A stretch of DNA of 64,000 nucleotides, taken from NCBI GenBank assembly GCA_027491315.1, contig JAIXWL010000004.1, positions 62,001 through 126,000 of the forward strand, given 5' to 3'. Origin of the DNA: Cytophagaceae bacterium (lineage in GTDB: Bacteria > Bacteroidota > Bacteroidia > Cytophagales > Spirosomataceae). The position numbers and the translations under genes were made by a program. Below, one piece after another: positions 26,462 to 35,796 of the stretch. Below the pieces are notes generated by a model. That model saw only the letters and a program-made list of their open reading frames with translations, made no database searches and was not told where the DNA came from. Numbering within the stretch: the stretch's first letter is position 1; each line of letters starts with the position of its first letter.

Positions 26462-27052
26462 ATGAGCATGGTACAACAATTAATACAGAATTCATTAAAG
26501 GAATCTCAGTCGGTTTTAGACCGATTTGTAAATAATCCAAAACAAATACAGGCCATTGAGGCTGCGGCTCAGGTTTTAGTGGAGGCCCTTAAAGAGGGTC
26601 ATAAAATCATTTCCTGTGGAAATGGGGGTAGCCACTGTGATGCCATGCATTTTGCCGAAGAATTATCTGGGCGTTATCGGGAAAACCGCCCTGCTTTAGC
26701 AGCCATGGCAATTTCAGATCCATCTCATATAACTTGTGTGAGTAATGATTTTGGTTACAATTTTGTTTTTTCCCGATTTATAGAGGGTTTAGGACAAGCA
26801 GGGGATGTATTAGTAGGAATATCCACAAGTGGAAACTCAGCCAGTATTATAGAAGCAGTAACAGCTGCTAAACAAAAAGGAATGAAGGTGATATTACTCA
26901 CTGGAAAAGATGGTGGGAAATTGGCAGGTTTAGGAGATGTAGAAATTCGTGTTGAGCACGAAGGTTTTGCTGACCGTATTCAAGAAATTCACATCAAGGT
27001 CATTCATATTATGATTCAATTGGTGGAATATCACCTGTTTGGAAGACAATAA
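26462..27052 (+). CDS. gmhA: Phosphoheptose isomerase (sedoheptulose 7-phosphate isomerase)
   Basis: Converts sedoheptulose 7-phosphate to D-glycero-D-manno-heptose 7-phosphate, the first step to the heptoses of lipopolysaccharide or S-layer glycans. The 196-residue SIS-domain protein has [22 protein letters not shown] (split here by residues ~51-72) with the zinc ligand His and Glu, then [11 protein letters not shown], and the C-terminal [12 protein letters not shown] with the Gln and His ligands. It begins 8 nt after the TPM gene and is probably read from the LemA promoter, an unusual partner set. A bidirectional terminator follows. Confidence 0.93.
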   Translation: MSMVQQLIQNSLKESQSVLDRFVNNPKQIQAIEAAAQVLVEALKEGHKIISCGNGGSHCDAMHFAEELSGRYRENRPALAAMAISDPSHITCVSNDFGYNFVFSRFIEGLGQAGDVLVGISTSGNSASIIEAVTAAKQKGMKVILLTGKDGGKLAGLGDVEIRVEHEGFADRIQEIHIKVIHIMIQLVEYHLFGRQ

Positions 27053-27125
27053 CCCTTTACCTAGTTAGCAGCCTTAGGATGTAAGCTAGGGCTTTTACGT
27101 TATGCCCATGTAGGGTTTAATCAAA

Positions 27126-27156
27126 AAAAAGGCCCCAAATTCATTGGGGCCTTTTT
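27126..27156. terminator. Bidirectional terminator between gmhA and ftsA
   Basis: GC-rich stem GGCCCCAA/TTGGGGCC extended by A and T runs (27126-27138 with 27144-27156), loop ATTCA. It ends the gmhA transcript and the minus-strand division/cell-wall operon. Confidence 0.88.
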
Positions 27157-27174
27157 ATATTTATTTTAAAGTAA

Positions 27175-28500
27175 TTAGTATTCTCCTTCTGCTTCATTGC
27201 TACCCATGAGTACATCTACTACACGGGAGAATATAGTTTTTATACCTGGTTTGTCTCCAACTTTACCGGGGTCTTTTGGACCATCTCCACCAATGATAGC
27301 AGGTTCTTGCTCTTTTGTTGGAATAGCTTGGTCTAATTGTTCGTAATAAACTTGTACTAAACCAATGGCGGTAGCAAAGGATGGATCAAGTATTTCTTCC
27401 GATGCCTGTGAGTTTTGTACCACCATAGGAACACCAATGCGGCATTCTAAATCGGTCAATTTTTGGAATAACTCAGCAATGTCGGGTAATTGAGCTCCAC
27501 CACCGCAAAGCACAATGCCACTTTTGAAGGCCTGAGGATCGCCAACTTTACTGATTTCAGCTACAATTTTAGCGGCCAATTCTTTTAGGCGCTCTTCTAA
27601 AATGATGGCTAAGTTTTTAACTGATACCGGGCTAGGTTTACGCCCCGCAATACCTGGAATCATTACTACTTCATTGATATCAATTAATTTACTTACAGCT
27701 GAGCCAAAGGTAGTTTTTAATGCTTCTGCATTTTCCAATGATACATTCAATCCAATTCTAATGTCTTCGGTCAACCTATCTCCACCCCAATTTAGAATGC
27801 TGGCTTGTACCAATCTTTTGTTTTGGTATACACTGATTTCAGTGGTGCCACTTCCGATATCTACCAAGATAACTCCTTCTTCTTTTTCTTCTGGACTTAA
27901 TACGGCTGTCGATGCAGCAATTGGACTAAAATAAACATTTCCCTTTTTGAGGTGATCAGATTCAGCTGCTTCTAAGCATTGAACCAATAAACCATATTTA
28001 TCAGGATTCGCCGTAACTACCATGAAGTCGGCTTGGATTTTCTGACCAATTTGTCCAACAGGGTCTAGGGTAGTAGGTAAATTATCTACTTTAAAACCGA
28101 TGGGTAGCGTATGTAAAATACAAGGATTCTTCTCTGTGATGGGTTTTTTAGCCTCTTCAATCAAGGCATAAACCTCCTGAAGTGATACAGCCTCGCGCGG
28201 ATTCTTTCGGATTTTCGTGCTAGAATAAGGCTGAACACTGATATGACTTCCTGACAAATTCGATGCAAAATAATAATCGGTATTCTTGCCTTCCAAGGCA
28301 CCAGAGATTTTTTTTAGCGCCTCTGCAATAGCTGCAGTAGTTTTATGAATATTGACAATCTCTCCTCGTAAAATGTTTCCAACCGTACTGGCTTTACCTG
28401 ATGCAATGATCTCTAATTTACCAGTGGCATTTTGTCTGCCAGCTACAGCTCTTACGAAGGAGCTACCAATGTCTAATCCGATGATTAAATCGTTCCGCAT
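27175..28500 (-). CDS. ftsA: Cell division protein FtsA
   Basis: Actin-like ATPase that ties FtsZ filaments to the inner membrane at the division site. The 441-residue protein has phosphate-binding motifs GLDIGSSFVRAV near residue 9 and VDIGSGTTEISV near residue 208, and a late adenosine-binding GIVLCGGGAQLP. The end carries an amphipathic stretch (IFSRVVDVLMGS), the membrane-targeting helix. It is the last gene of the murD-to-ftsA run; ftsZ, which normally follows, is not present, and the convergent gmhA lies beyond the terminator. Confidence 0.96.
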   Translation of the reverse strand: MRNDLIIGLDIGSSFVRAVAGRQNATGKLEIIASGKASTVGNILRGEIVNIHKTTAAIAEALKKISGALEGKNTDYYFASNLSGSHISVQPYSSTKIRKNPREAVSLQEVYALIEEAKKPITEKNPCILHTLPIGFKVDNLPTTLDPVGQIGQKIQADFMVVTANPDKYGLLVQCLEAAESDHLKKGNVYFSPIAASTAVLSPEEKEEGVILVDIGSGTTEISVYQNKRLVQASILNWGGDRLTEDIRIGLNVSLENAEALKTTFGSAVSKLIDINEVVMIPGIAGRKPSPVSVKNLAIILEERLKELAAKIVAEISKVGDPQAFKSGIVLCGGGAQLPDIAELFQKLTDLECRIGVPMVVQNSQASEEILDPSFATAIGLVQVYYEQLDQAIPTKEQEPAIIGGDGPKDPGKVGDKPGIKTIFSRVVDVLMGSNEAEGEY

Positions 28501-28566
28501 AATTTGTTATTGAAGATTACTCTAGCTTAATAGGAAGCCATAAAGGTTTAAAAATAGCTATTTTGA

Positions 28567-29358
28567 CTAATAATCGCAAATAACCTGATTCTTATATTTT
28601 AAGCGTACCCAGCGATAAGTATTCCAGCCTTTGTTTGGAATTATCTTCTTATAAAACAGGGCTAGTTTTTTGAATTTTGTCTCCACATTGATAGGCAAAC
28701 CAAAGTCGACCCGCGTGATACCTAAGGTAGGAATCATCACGACACCACCATCTTCCGTAACTTCCAATTGTGAAATTTGGGCTCTCCAAAATTCATTGTT
28801 ATTGATGAATTCAAATAGTGCTACCAAATGTTTTCCTTTCGCGTCACTTAGGTTTTTTCGATTCTTTTTGAAAAAAGGACCTGAAACGACGAGGATTCGG
28901 GGGGTGAAAAGTGGACTAGTACCAATGAATTTACCATCTTGGGTGACATATTGGTCGCTCAATTCAGATTCACTGACGGTGCTTCTTAGGATACGTGCAA
29001 TGGGGCTATATTCTTTGACAGAAATGATGATTTTGCCCGAAAAGTCATAGTGCGCTTCACAGGATTTTACCAAAGGAATGCGTTTGACTCGCTCTTCCAT
29101 TTGATGTAAGGAAATATTTTGAAGATACTTGCCTACATAGTACCTAGTACCTTGCTCAGTGACAACATTATTGATATCTTTTTTACCTAGAAGCGGTCTT
29201 TCATTTTCAGAATCTAACTTAACCACGATGCCCGTGCATTTGATATCGTTGTAAGATAAATCAGAATAGATAACGGCTGCTACGCCCATGCTCAACAAGA
29301 TGATTAAGCTGATTAATCGTTTGATTAGTGCCCACTTACTTGTGTTTAATAGAGCCAT
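28567..29358 (-). CDS. ftsQ: Cell division protein FtsQ/DivIB
   Basis: A 263-residue bitopic inner-membrane protein: short cytoplasmic N-terminus, one membrane helix (residues ~10-29), and a periplasmic part with a degenerate POTRA domain (VVKLDSENERPLLGKKDIN, then VKRIPLVKSCEAHYDFSGKI) followed by the beta domain. FtsQ links early and late division proteins. Sequence conservation in this family is low, so the call rests on topology, the POTRA pattern and position between murC and ftsA, which is the normal place. Confidence 0.9.
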   Translation of the reverse strand: MALLNTSKWALIKRLISLIILLSMGVAAVIYSDLSYNDIKCTGIVVKLDSENERPLLGKKDINNVVTEQGTRYYVGKYLQNISLHQMEERVKRIPLVKSCEAHYDFSGKIIISVKEYSPIARILRSTVSESELSDQYVTQDGKFIGTSPLFTPRILVVSGPFFKKNRKNLSDAKGKHLVALFEFINNNEFWRAQISQLEVTEDGGVVMIPTLGITRVDFGLPINVETKFKKLALFYKKIIPNKGWNTYRWVRLKYKNQVICDY

Positions 29359-29379
29359 GTAATGAGTTTTTTTTTAATT

Positions 29380-30756
29380 TTATTGTAATGAGTCTTTTAA
29401 ATCGGCCAAAAGTAAATCAATATCTCCTGCACCCATGGTGACTAATAGTCGGGGCTTTTTGACTTTAATGACTTGTTTTAAAGCTTCTTTGCTGATGCAT
29501 TGTTTATGTTCTAACTGGACAATTTCCAATAATTTTTCAGAAGTGACTCCCGGAATGGGAAGTTCTCTGGCTGGATAAATGTCCAATAAATATAATTCAT
29601 CTGCTAAGGAAAGACTTTGTGCAAAATCATCTAAAAAATCCCTAGTTCTGGAAAATAAATGTGGTTGAAAAACAGCCACTATTTTCTCATTGGGATATAA
29701 AGCCCGTACGGAATTCAAGCATGCCGCTATTTCAGTAGGATGGTGTGCATAGTCATCAATCATGACATGATCCTCGGATTCAACATGGTATTCAAACCTT
29801 CTTTTTACACCTTTGAAGCTAGCAATACCTGCTTTAATTTCTTCCCCTGTTAATCCCACTTGCATGGCAAGGGCAGCCGCTGCTAAAGCATTTTCAATGT
29901 TATGAAAACCTGGAATACGCATCGGAATATCTTTAATTTCACCCCCAGGATATAGCATATCAAACACCATGCGATGTGCTTGAATACGTATATTAATTGC
30001 CTGGAAATCACCTGAATCTATTCCAAAAGTGGCATTTTTTTGTTGGGATACTAAACCTAAGCCTACTTTTTGAATAAAAAAACCTTGGTCCTGAATTTGG
30101 CTAACAAATAATTGAAAAGATTCTACCACTTGTTCTGAGGCTCCATAAATATCCAAATGGTCAGCATCGGTGGAAGTAACTACGGCCGCATAAGGGTGTA
30201 AGGTTAAAAATGAACGATCGTACTCATCGGCCTCTACCACACAAATGATATTTTCTTTGTCTTTATTGGGAATAAAGTTCGTCCCATAATTTTGTGTAAT
30301 TCCACCTAAAAAGGCGGTCACATTTTTATTGGCATGAATAAGTAAATGTGTCAATAGGGAAGAAGTCGTGGTTTTACCATGTGTCCCTGCCACAGCTAAG
30401 GTTGGAATTTGTTGTGTAATCCAGCCTAATATTTCAGATCTTTTAAATAGCGGAATGCCTAAGCTAAGCAAATAGTTTTTTTCAACATGATCAGCCGGAA
30501 TTGCTGGTGTATAAATGAAAAGACTATGTGCTGTATCCGCCAGAATTTCAGCGGGAATACAATTAACATCATCCGTATAATGGATATTCATGCCTTCCTG
30601 ACTAAGGGTTTTGGTCAATGGGCTTTCTGTTTTATCGTATCCTGCCACTGGAAATCCATTATGTAAAAACCAGCGGGCAATGGCCGACATACCGATACCC
30701 CCTATACCTAGGAAATAGACATAAGTTAAATCTTTCAGTTGAATATTACTTTTCAT
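29380..30756 (-). CDS. murC: UDP-N-acetylmuramate-L-alanine ligase
   Basis: Adds L-alanine to UDP-MurNAc, the first amino acid of the peptidoglycan stem peptide. The 458-residue protein shows the three Mur-ligase domains: the N-terminal Rossmann fold with YFLGIGGIGMSAIARW, the ATP-binding loop GTHGKT at residues 124-129, and the C-terminal domain with VFQPHLFSRTRDF. It overlaps the end of murG by 11 nt, indicating coupled translation. Confidence 0.97.
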   Translation of the reverse strand: MKSNIQLKDLTYVYFLGIGGIGMSAIARWFLHNGFPVAGYDKTESPLTKTLSQEGMNIHYTDDVNCIPAEILADTAHSLFIYTPAIPADHVEKNYLLSLGIPLFKRSEILGWITQQIPTLAVAGTHGKTTTSSLLTHLLIHANKNVTAFLGGITQNYGTNFIPNKDKENIICVVEADEYDRSFLTLHPYAAVVTSTDADHLDIYGASEQVVESFQLFVSQIQDQGFFIQKVGLGLVSQQKNATFGIDSGDFQAINIRIQAHRMVFDMLYPGGEIKDIPMRIPGFHNIENALAAAALAMQVGLTGEEIKAGIASFKGVKRRFEYHVESEDHVMIDDYAHHPTEIAACLNSVRALYPNEKIVAVFQPHLFSRTRDFLDDFAQSLSLADELYLLDIYPARELPIPGVTSEKLLEIVQLEHKQCISKEALKQVIKVKKPRLLVTMGAGDIDLLLADLKDSLQ

Positions 30757-31858
30757 GTAGGGTAAGCAAGGCTAAAATGTTCGTAGCTATATCTTGTGCG
30801 GCCATCGGTTTAGCCATGGATTTACTTTGTTTTTCAATTTGAGCGATGAGCTCTTTGTTTTGTAAGCTTTTAATGGCCTCATCGATTAATGTCTGTTGGG
30901 CATCTCCATCTTTGACTAATATGGCAGCACCCTCGGATACCAGGCTATGGGCATTTTGGGTTTGATGATCTTCAGCGGCACTCGGTAACGGAACTAAGAT
31001 ACTGGCTTTTCCTACCAAGCAAATTTCTGACACGGAAAGAGCGCCCGCTCGGGAAATCACTAAGTCGGCAGCAGCATAAGCCAAATCCATTTCATAGATA
31101 AATGCCGACACAAAAGCGCTTAGGTCTTTTTGCTTTTCTACGGAGGCTATGGCTTCTTTTTCAAAAGGAATACCGGTTTGCCAAATAATTTGCACCTGAG
31201 ATTGGGCTAATTTTTCTAATCCGGCTTGGATAGCTAAATTGATGCTTCTAGCTCCTTGGCTTCCTCCAATGATTAAAATGCAAGGCATTTTTGGGTTTAG
31301 GCCAAAATGCTTGATGGCTTTTTCTTTTTTACCGGCTTGATCGATCAAGTCTTTTCGAACAGGATTACCTAAATATTGAATTTTCTCTTTGGGGAAGAAT
31401 TTTTCCATATTGGGGTAGGCAACAAAGATTTGTTGGGCTTTGGAACTCAAAAATTTATTGGTAATTCCTGCAAAAGAGTTTTGTTCTTGGATGACAAATG
31501 GGACACATTTAACCCAAGCAGCTAGTAACATGGGGCCCGATGCGTATCCACCAACTCCCACAGCCAAATCAGGTTTGAACTCATTTAATATAGAAAACGC
31601 TTTGGATAGACTTTTGATTAATTTAAAGGGGAAAAGCAGGTTTTTCATCATGTGCTGACGGTTGATGCCAACGATAGGAAGCCCAACAATGTTAAAACCA
31701 GCTTTAGGCACTTTCTCCATTTCCATTTTTCCCTCGGCACCTACAAATAGAAATTCACTATTGGGTGCCATTTCTTGGATGGCTGAAGCTATGGCTATGG
31801 CTGGATAGATATGTCCACCAGTGCCACCCCCTGAAATGATGATTCTTTTTGGTTTCAC
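30746..31858 (-). CDS. murG: UDP-N-acetylglucosamine-N-acetylmuramyl-(pentapeptide) pyrophosphoryl-undecaprenol GlcNAc transferase
   Basis: Makes lipid II from lipid I at the inner face of the membrane. The 370-residue GT-B enzyme has the N-terminal glycine loop GGGTGGH (residues 10-16), VGVGGYASGPMLLAA, and the C-terminal IIGGSQGARSIN and ISRAGALSVSEI motifs that bind UDP-GlcNAc. The start codon is GTG at 31858, which shares one base with the ftsW stop codon. Confidence 0.97.
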   Translation of the reverse strand: MKPKRIIISGGGTGGHIYPAIAIASAIQEMAPNSEFLFVGAEGKMEMEKVPKAGFNIVGLPIVGINRQHMMKNLLFPFKLIKSLSKAFSILNEFKPDLAVGVGGYASGPMLLAAWVKCVPFVIQEQNSFAGITNKFLSSKAQQIFVAYPNMEKFFPKEKIQYLGNPVRKDLIDQAGKKEKAIKHFGLNPKMPCILIIGGSQGARSINLAIQAGLEKLAQSQVQIIWQTGIPFEKEAIASVEKQKDLSAFVSAFIYEMDLAYAAADLVISRAGALSVSEICLVGKASILVPLPSAAEDHQTQNAHSLVSEGAAILVKDGDAQQTLIDEAIKSLQNKELIAQIEKQSKSMAKPMAAQDIATNILALLTLHEK

Positions 31859-33033
31859 TAAATAATGGTTTTAAGATCTTTGGTTTCTTGCTCTTTATCT
31901 CTACTTACTGAAAGAATGAGACCAATACTAATGGCTGTAAATATCAGTGAAGTACCACCTGCTGACACCATGGGCATAGGCTGTCCTGTCACAGGACCTG
32001 CACCTACAGCAACCAGCATATTGATAAAGGCTTGAAAAACGATGGAAAAAGTGAGTCCTGCCGATAGTAATCCACCAAATGGTTTACCACTATGCCGGAC
32101 GGCATTCGCCCCTCGGTACATGAGCCAGAGGAAAAAGATTGGGATTAAAATGGCCACGACGATACCATATTCCTCTACTATAATGGCATAGACAAAATCG
32201 GATTCTGCCTGTGAAAGGAAGTAACGTTGCTGACTTCTACCAGGTCCTTTGGGGCTTAATGCTCCCGTGGCAATGGCATAATAACTTCGGTATAGCTGGT
32301 AATCTTCGTCTTTTTTGTCAATGGATTTACTATCCTGTTTTCCTACTCGATTTCTAAAATTTGTAATCCTTGCTTTTACGGTTTTTGCTCTTTGGCCTAT
32401 TTCAAGGGTAACGACCAAGCTAGCCAAAATAGCGACGGAGGCAATGATGTAACCAATTTGTTTCCATGGAACCCGACCAAAAATCATTAGGATGATACTA
32501 GTCAGGAATATCAAAATGCTTGTTGAAAAGTTTGATAACATGATCAAGAAGCAGGTGATTCCAATTTTAATTAATAACCAAAGGAAAAACTGCCAATTAT
32601 ATGCCTCAGGATTAGATTGTCGGGTTGAAAAGTCTTTTGCTAAACTACCTATCAAACATAATTTAGCCATGTCTGAGGGCATAAAAGAAATAGGTCCAAT
32701 CTCCAACCAGCGACTTGCTCCTCCTTTACTTTCTCCAAAAATAAAGGCAACTAGGATGAGCATCCAGGAAAAGATAAGTGCTAAATGACTGTATTGCGCA
32801 AATTTCAAATAGTTTTGCCGAGAGAACCACGACATCATGATGAATGAGAATATTAAGATCACGAAAGACTTAATAAAGCTCATGATAGGGTCCATCGGAT
32901 TCATCATCACCATACGGCCTTTGGCAGAAAACTGTATGAGCAAGCCAAAGGCATTTAGGACAAATACGATGAACCATATTTGGTAATCTCCAGCTAATTT
33001 AGACTTGATGAATTCAGAGATTCTATTTTCCAT
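31858..33033 (-). CDS. ftsW: Peptidoglycan glycosyltransferase FtsW (SEDS family)
   Basis: A 391-residue polytopic inner-membrane protein of the SEDS family, which polymerises lipid II at the septum together with a class B penicillin-binding protein. About 10 hydrophobic segments are present; ESDFVYAIIVEEYGIVVA and the C-terminal PMPMVSAGGTSLIFTAISIG are the SEDS signatures. Placed between murD and murG, as in the standard division/cell-wall cluster, which favours FtsW over RodA. It overlaps murD by 11 nt. Confidence 0.94.
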   Translation of the reverse strand: MENRISEFIKSKLAGDYQIWFIVFVLNAFGLLIQFSAKGRMVMMNPMDPIMSFIKSFVILIFSFIMMSWFSRQNYLKFAQYSHLALIFSWMLILVAFIFGESKGGASRWLEIGPISFMPSDMAKLCLIGSLAKDFSTRQSNPEAYNWQFFLWLLIKIGITCFLIMLSNFSTSILIFLTSIILMIFGRVPWKQIGYIIASVAILASLVVTLEIGQRAKTVKARITNFRNRVGKQDSKSIDKKDEDYQLYRSYYAIATGALSPKGPGRSQQRYFLSQAESDFVYAIIVEEYGIVVAILIPIFFLWLMYRGANAVRHSGKPFGGLLSAGLTFSIVFQAFINMLVAVGAGPVTGQPMPMVSAGGTSLIFTAISIGLILSVSRDKEQETKDLKTII

Positions 33034-34357
33034 CGTTGAGCATTTTTACCATGGCTTTAAATTGATTTCCACGATCCTCGTAGTTTTTAAATAAGTCAAA
33101 ACTAGCGCAGGCAGGAGAGAGCAATACTACATCTCCAGCTTGTCCCCACTCCATACTTTTTTTGACAGCTATCTCTAAATTGTCTGTTGAAAAGATGGAA
33201 GAACAAATAGGCCCAAAATGGGATTCTAGTTTTTTGTTATCTGTACCTAGGCAGATAATACCTTTTACCTTCTCTTTGACTAAATCATCCAAGACTTCAT
33301 ATTCATTGCCTTTATCAACACCTCCAATGAGTAGAATGATGGGTTGTTTGAAACTATTTAAGGCATAAAAAACTGCGTCGACATTCGTGGCTTTGGAATC
33401 ATTAATGAATTGTACTCCATTCCAAGTTCCACAAGGTTCTAGTCGGTGCGGGGCGTTTTCAAAGGTTTTAAGTGCCCTATGAATAGACTCTGCACTAATT
33501 CCAACAGCTTCTGCTGCCAAAATTGCTGCTGACATATTGATGGCATTATGTGGGCCTTTCAAAGGGGCATCCTCCAGGTTTAAGTGGAATTGGGAAGAAC
33601 CCTTCAATTGATTATTTTGGATCAGCATGTCGGCCTTAGAATCATCAAAACTAATGGTTCTTAGCTTTGCTTGATGGGGTAAAGAGCTAGCGTGCGACAA
33701 AAGTACGGGATCACCTGACCAAAAGATGCACGTATTATGGGAGGTAGCATTTTGAAAAATGCGAAATTTCGATTGAATATAATTTTCGAATTGGTAATCG
33801 TACCTATCTAAATGATCGGGGGTGATGTTTAATAATACGGCTACATCAGGAGCAAAATGGAAGCAGCGATCAAGTTGAAAAGAAGAAATTTCTAATACAT
33901 AATAGTCATGTTGATTTTCCATGACTTGTTTAGCAAAACTATGGCCGATATTACCAGCCAGACCTACTCGATATCCTGCTTCTTTTAATAAATGGTAGGT
34001 TAATAGGGTGGTGGTTGTCTTTCCATTGCTACCGGTTATAGCAATGATTTTGGCCTGTGTATACCGTGCTGCAAATTCTATTTCTGAAATAAAAGAAATG
34101 TTTTTTTGCTTGATTTCTTTGACGATAGGGCTTTTTTCGGGTATTCCTGGGCTGATGATTATTTCATCAGCTTCCAGCACTTTTTCCATGGTATGGCTTC
34201 CTTGTTCAAAAGGAATTTGCGCGTCCAATAAGTTTTGTTGGTATTCGGGTTTTAATTGTCCTTGATCGGATAAAAAGACCTCGAAGCCTTGATGTTTGGC
34301 TAACAAGGCAGCCCCAACGCCACTTTCACCCCCGCCTAGGACTACAATTTTTGACAT
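33023..34357 (-). CDS. murD: UDP-N-acetylmuramoylalanine-D-glutamate ligase
   Basis: Adds D-glutamate to UDP-MurNAc-L-alanine. From the ATG at 34357 the protein is 444 residues, beginning MSKIVVLGGGESGVGAALLA (nucleotide fold) with the ATP loop GSNGKTTT at residues 109-116 and the C-terminal DKGNEY and SPACASFDLFKNYEDRG motifs. An upstream ATG would add 14 hydrophobic residues unlike the family. It is the first gene of this division/cell-wall run; the usual upstream genes (mraY, murE, ftsI, ftsL, mraW, mraZ) are not next to it. A near-consensus -7 element (TATCTTTTG) lies on the minus strand shortly upstream. Confidence 0.96.
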   Translation of the reverse strand: MSKIVVLGGGESGVGAALLAKHQGFEVFLSDQGQLKPEYQQNLLDAQIPFEQGSHTMEKVLEADEIIISPGIPEKSPIVKEIKQKNISFISEIEFAARYTQAKIIAITGSNGKTTTTLLTYHLLKEAGYRVGLAGNIGHSFAKQVMENQHDYYVLEISSFQLDRCFHFAPDVAVLLNITPDHLDRYDYQFENYIQSKFRIFQNATSHNTCIFWSGDPVLLSHASSLPHQAKLRTISFDDSKADMLIQNNQLKGSSQFHLNLEDAPLKGPHNAINMSAAILAAEAVGISAESIHRALKTFENAPHRLEPCGTWNGVQFINDSKATNVDAVFYALNSFKQPIILLIGGVDKGNEYEVLDDLVKEKVKGIICLGTDNKKLESHFGPICSSIFSTDNLEIAVKKSMEWGQAGDVVLLSPACASFDLFKNYEDRGNQFKAMVKMLNDGK

Positions 34358-34684
34358 TTGCTTAAAAAAATGGAAAACAAAAGATATAAACCAATACAAG
34401 TTAGAAAATGTCTTGGACTAATGAAAATGAGAAATCACCACTTTTATAAAAATTAGAGATTATGTTTTTTCGGAAATAAGATTACCAAATATCAAGTAGT
34501 TGATATTAAGTACTGGAATGCTAAAGTTGATTTCAAATGAAGGGAATTTTAGGTAAAATGGAAGGTTTTGCTTTCGACGTTCAATTAAGAAATTTAATTC
34601 GCGATTATTATGATTTATTGATAGACTATATTCCGTTAAATAATTTTCATTTTTTTGTCCAAACCCGTAATCAACGTTACCGCT

Positions 34685-34858
34685 ATGAAATCTGAAGAAA
34701 GTATTGAATCTCAATTTGAAATATTAAATGAAAAGCATGATACCGAAAGGCTACGGGTAGAATCATTCCGTAAATTCAATGCGGCTAATGAACGATATTT
34801 TCGCTTAATTGAAACTGGGATGATGCGAAAGCGTGGTTTACACACTTCGAGGAATTGA
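34685..34858 (+). CDS. Small hypothetical protein (57 aa)
   Basis: A short frame beginning at ATG 34685 and encoding 57 residues, highly charged, with helical character: ESFRKFNAANERYFRLIETG followed by a basic MRKRG. It has no signal or membrane segment. Similar short, charged proteins with a terminal KRG-type motif occur next to division genes in Bacteroidota, but I cannot name a family. It is the only plausible gene in the gap between murD and tsf (34358-34949), reads towards a terminator that would serve it, and is not antisense to a known gene. The rest of that gap is AT-rich with no other feature seen. Confidence 0.4.
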   Translation: MKSEESIESQFEILNEKHDTERLRVESFRKFNAANERYFRLIETGMMRKRGLHTSRN

Positions 34859-34896
34859 AGATGTTCATTTACACAGAGTTAAAAAATCTAATGGGC

Positions 34897-34930
34897 AAAA
34901 AAAAGACCAACTTTTCAGCTGGTCTTTTTT
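34897..34930. terminator. Bidirectional terminator between the small ORF and tsf
   Basis: Stem AAAAAAGACCA/TGGTCTTTTTT with a 10-nt loop and A/T runs on both sides. It ends the rplM-rpsI-rpsB-tsf transcript on the minus strand. Confidence 0.78.
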
Positions 34931-34949
34931 ACTTTCGGTGGATTGGAAA

Positions 34950-35783
34950 TTAAGCCAAAGCCACACGTTTGAAAGTTGAGATAGTCAAACCTTTCTGAGT
35001 TTGCTCTAACAACTGACGAATATTGATCGATGAATCTTTCACGAATTGTTGGTTCAATAAAGTAGATTCTTTGTAGAACTTCTCTAATTTACCAACTGCA
35101 ATTTTCTCTAACATCGCTTCTGGCTTACCTTCTTGACGAGCTTGATCTTTTCCGATTTCGATTTCACGTTGAATCGTTTCCGCATCAACACCATCTTTAT
35201 CTAAAGCTACTGGCTTCATCGCAGTGATTTGCATCGCGATATCTTTACCTACTTCTGTCACGTCTGTTCCCTCAACACCTTCGAATGCTACTAAAACACC
35301 GATTTTGTTGTTGGAGTGGATATAAGATACAACTTTCTCTGCATCAATGTTTTCATAGGCAGCTAAAGTGATTTTTTCACCAATTTTACCTGTTAATTCA
35401 ATGATGTGACCTTCTACTGAACGACCGTCTGAAAGTGGTTCAGCTAAAAGAGCAGAAGCACTAGGAGCGTGTGATTTCACAGCAGCTTCTAGAATGCTTT
35501 GAGCTAAGTTATTGAAATCGGCTACTTTTGAAACTGGTTCAGTTTCGCAAGCAAGAGCGATTAATTTACCATTTGAATGATCGGCTGAAAGAGCTACGAG
35601 TACTACTCCCTCGTTGGTTGCGTTTTCAGCACGTTTTGCTGCTACCTTCTGACCTGCTTTACGAAGAATATCGATTGCTGCTTCGAAATCGCCATCGGCT
35701 TCCGTCAAAGCTTTTTTGCAATCCATCATTCCGGCGCCAGTCATTTGGCGTAATTTATTAACGTCTGCGGCTGTAATTGACAT
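34950..35783 (-). CDS. tsf: Translation elongation factor Ts
   Basis: Nucleotide exchange factor for EF-Tu. The 277-residue protein opens with the UBA-like domain (ADVNKLRQMTGAGMMDCKKA), then the TDVxKDIAMQITAMKP-type core (VTEVGKDIAMQITAMKPVAL) and the C-terminal coiled-coil part. It lies 13 nt after rpsB and is the last gene of the ribosomal unit, the normal rpsB-tsf pairing. Confidence 0.97.
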   Translation of the reverse strand: MSITAADVNKLRQMTGAGMMDCKKALTEADGDFEAAIDILRKAGQKVAAKRAENATNEGVVLVALSADHSNGKLIALACETEPVSKVADFNNLAQSILEAAVKSHAPSASALLAEPLSDGRSVEGHIIELTGKIGEKITLAAYENIDAEKVVSYIHSNNKIGVLVAFEGVEGTDVTEVGKDIAMQITAMKPVALDKDGVDAETIQREIEIGKDQARQEGKPEAMLEKIAVGKLEKFYKESTLLNQQFVKDSSINIRQLLEQTQKGLTISTFKRVALA

Positions 35784-35796
35784 TTTATGAATATGT

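Noticed and set aside
28670-29050. A 126-residue plus-strand frame opposite ftsQ
   Set aside because: Antisense shadow; ftsQ is supported by topology and operon position.
34460-34714. An 84-residue minus-strand frame in the murD-tsf gap
   Set aside because: Composition is rich in Asn, Phe and Ile as expected from AT-rich noncoding DNA; no start context, and it overlaps the more plausible plus-strand small ORF.
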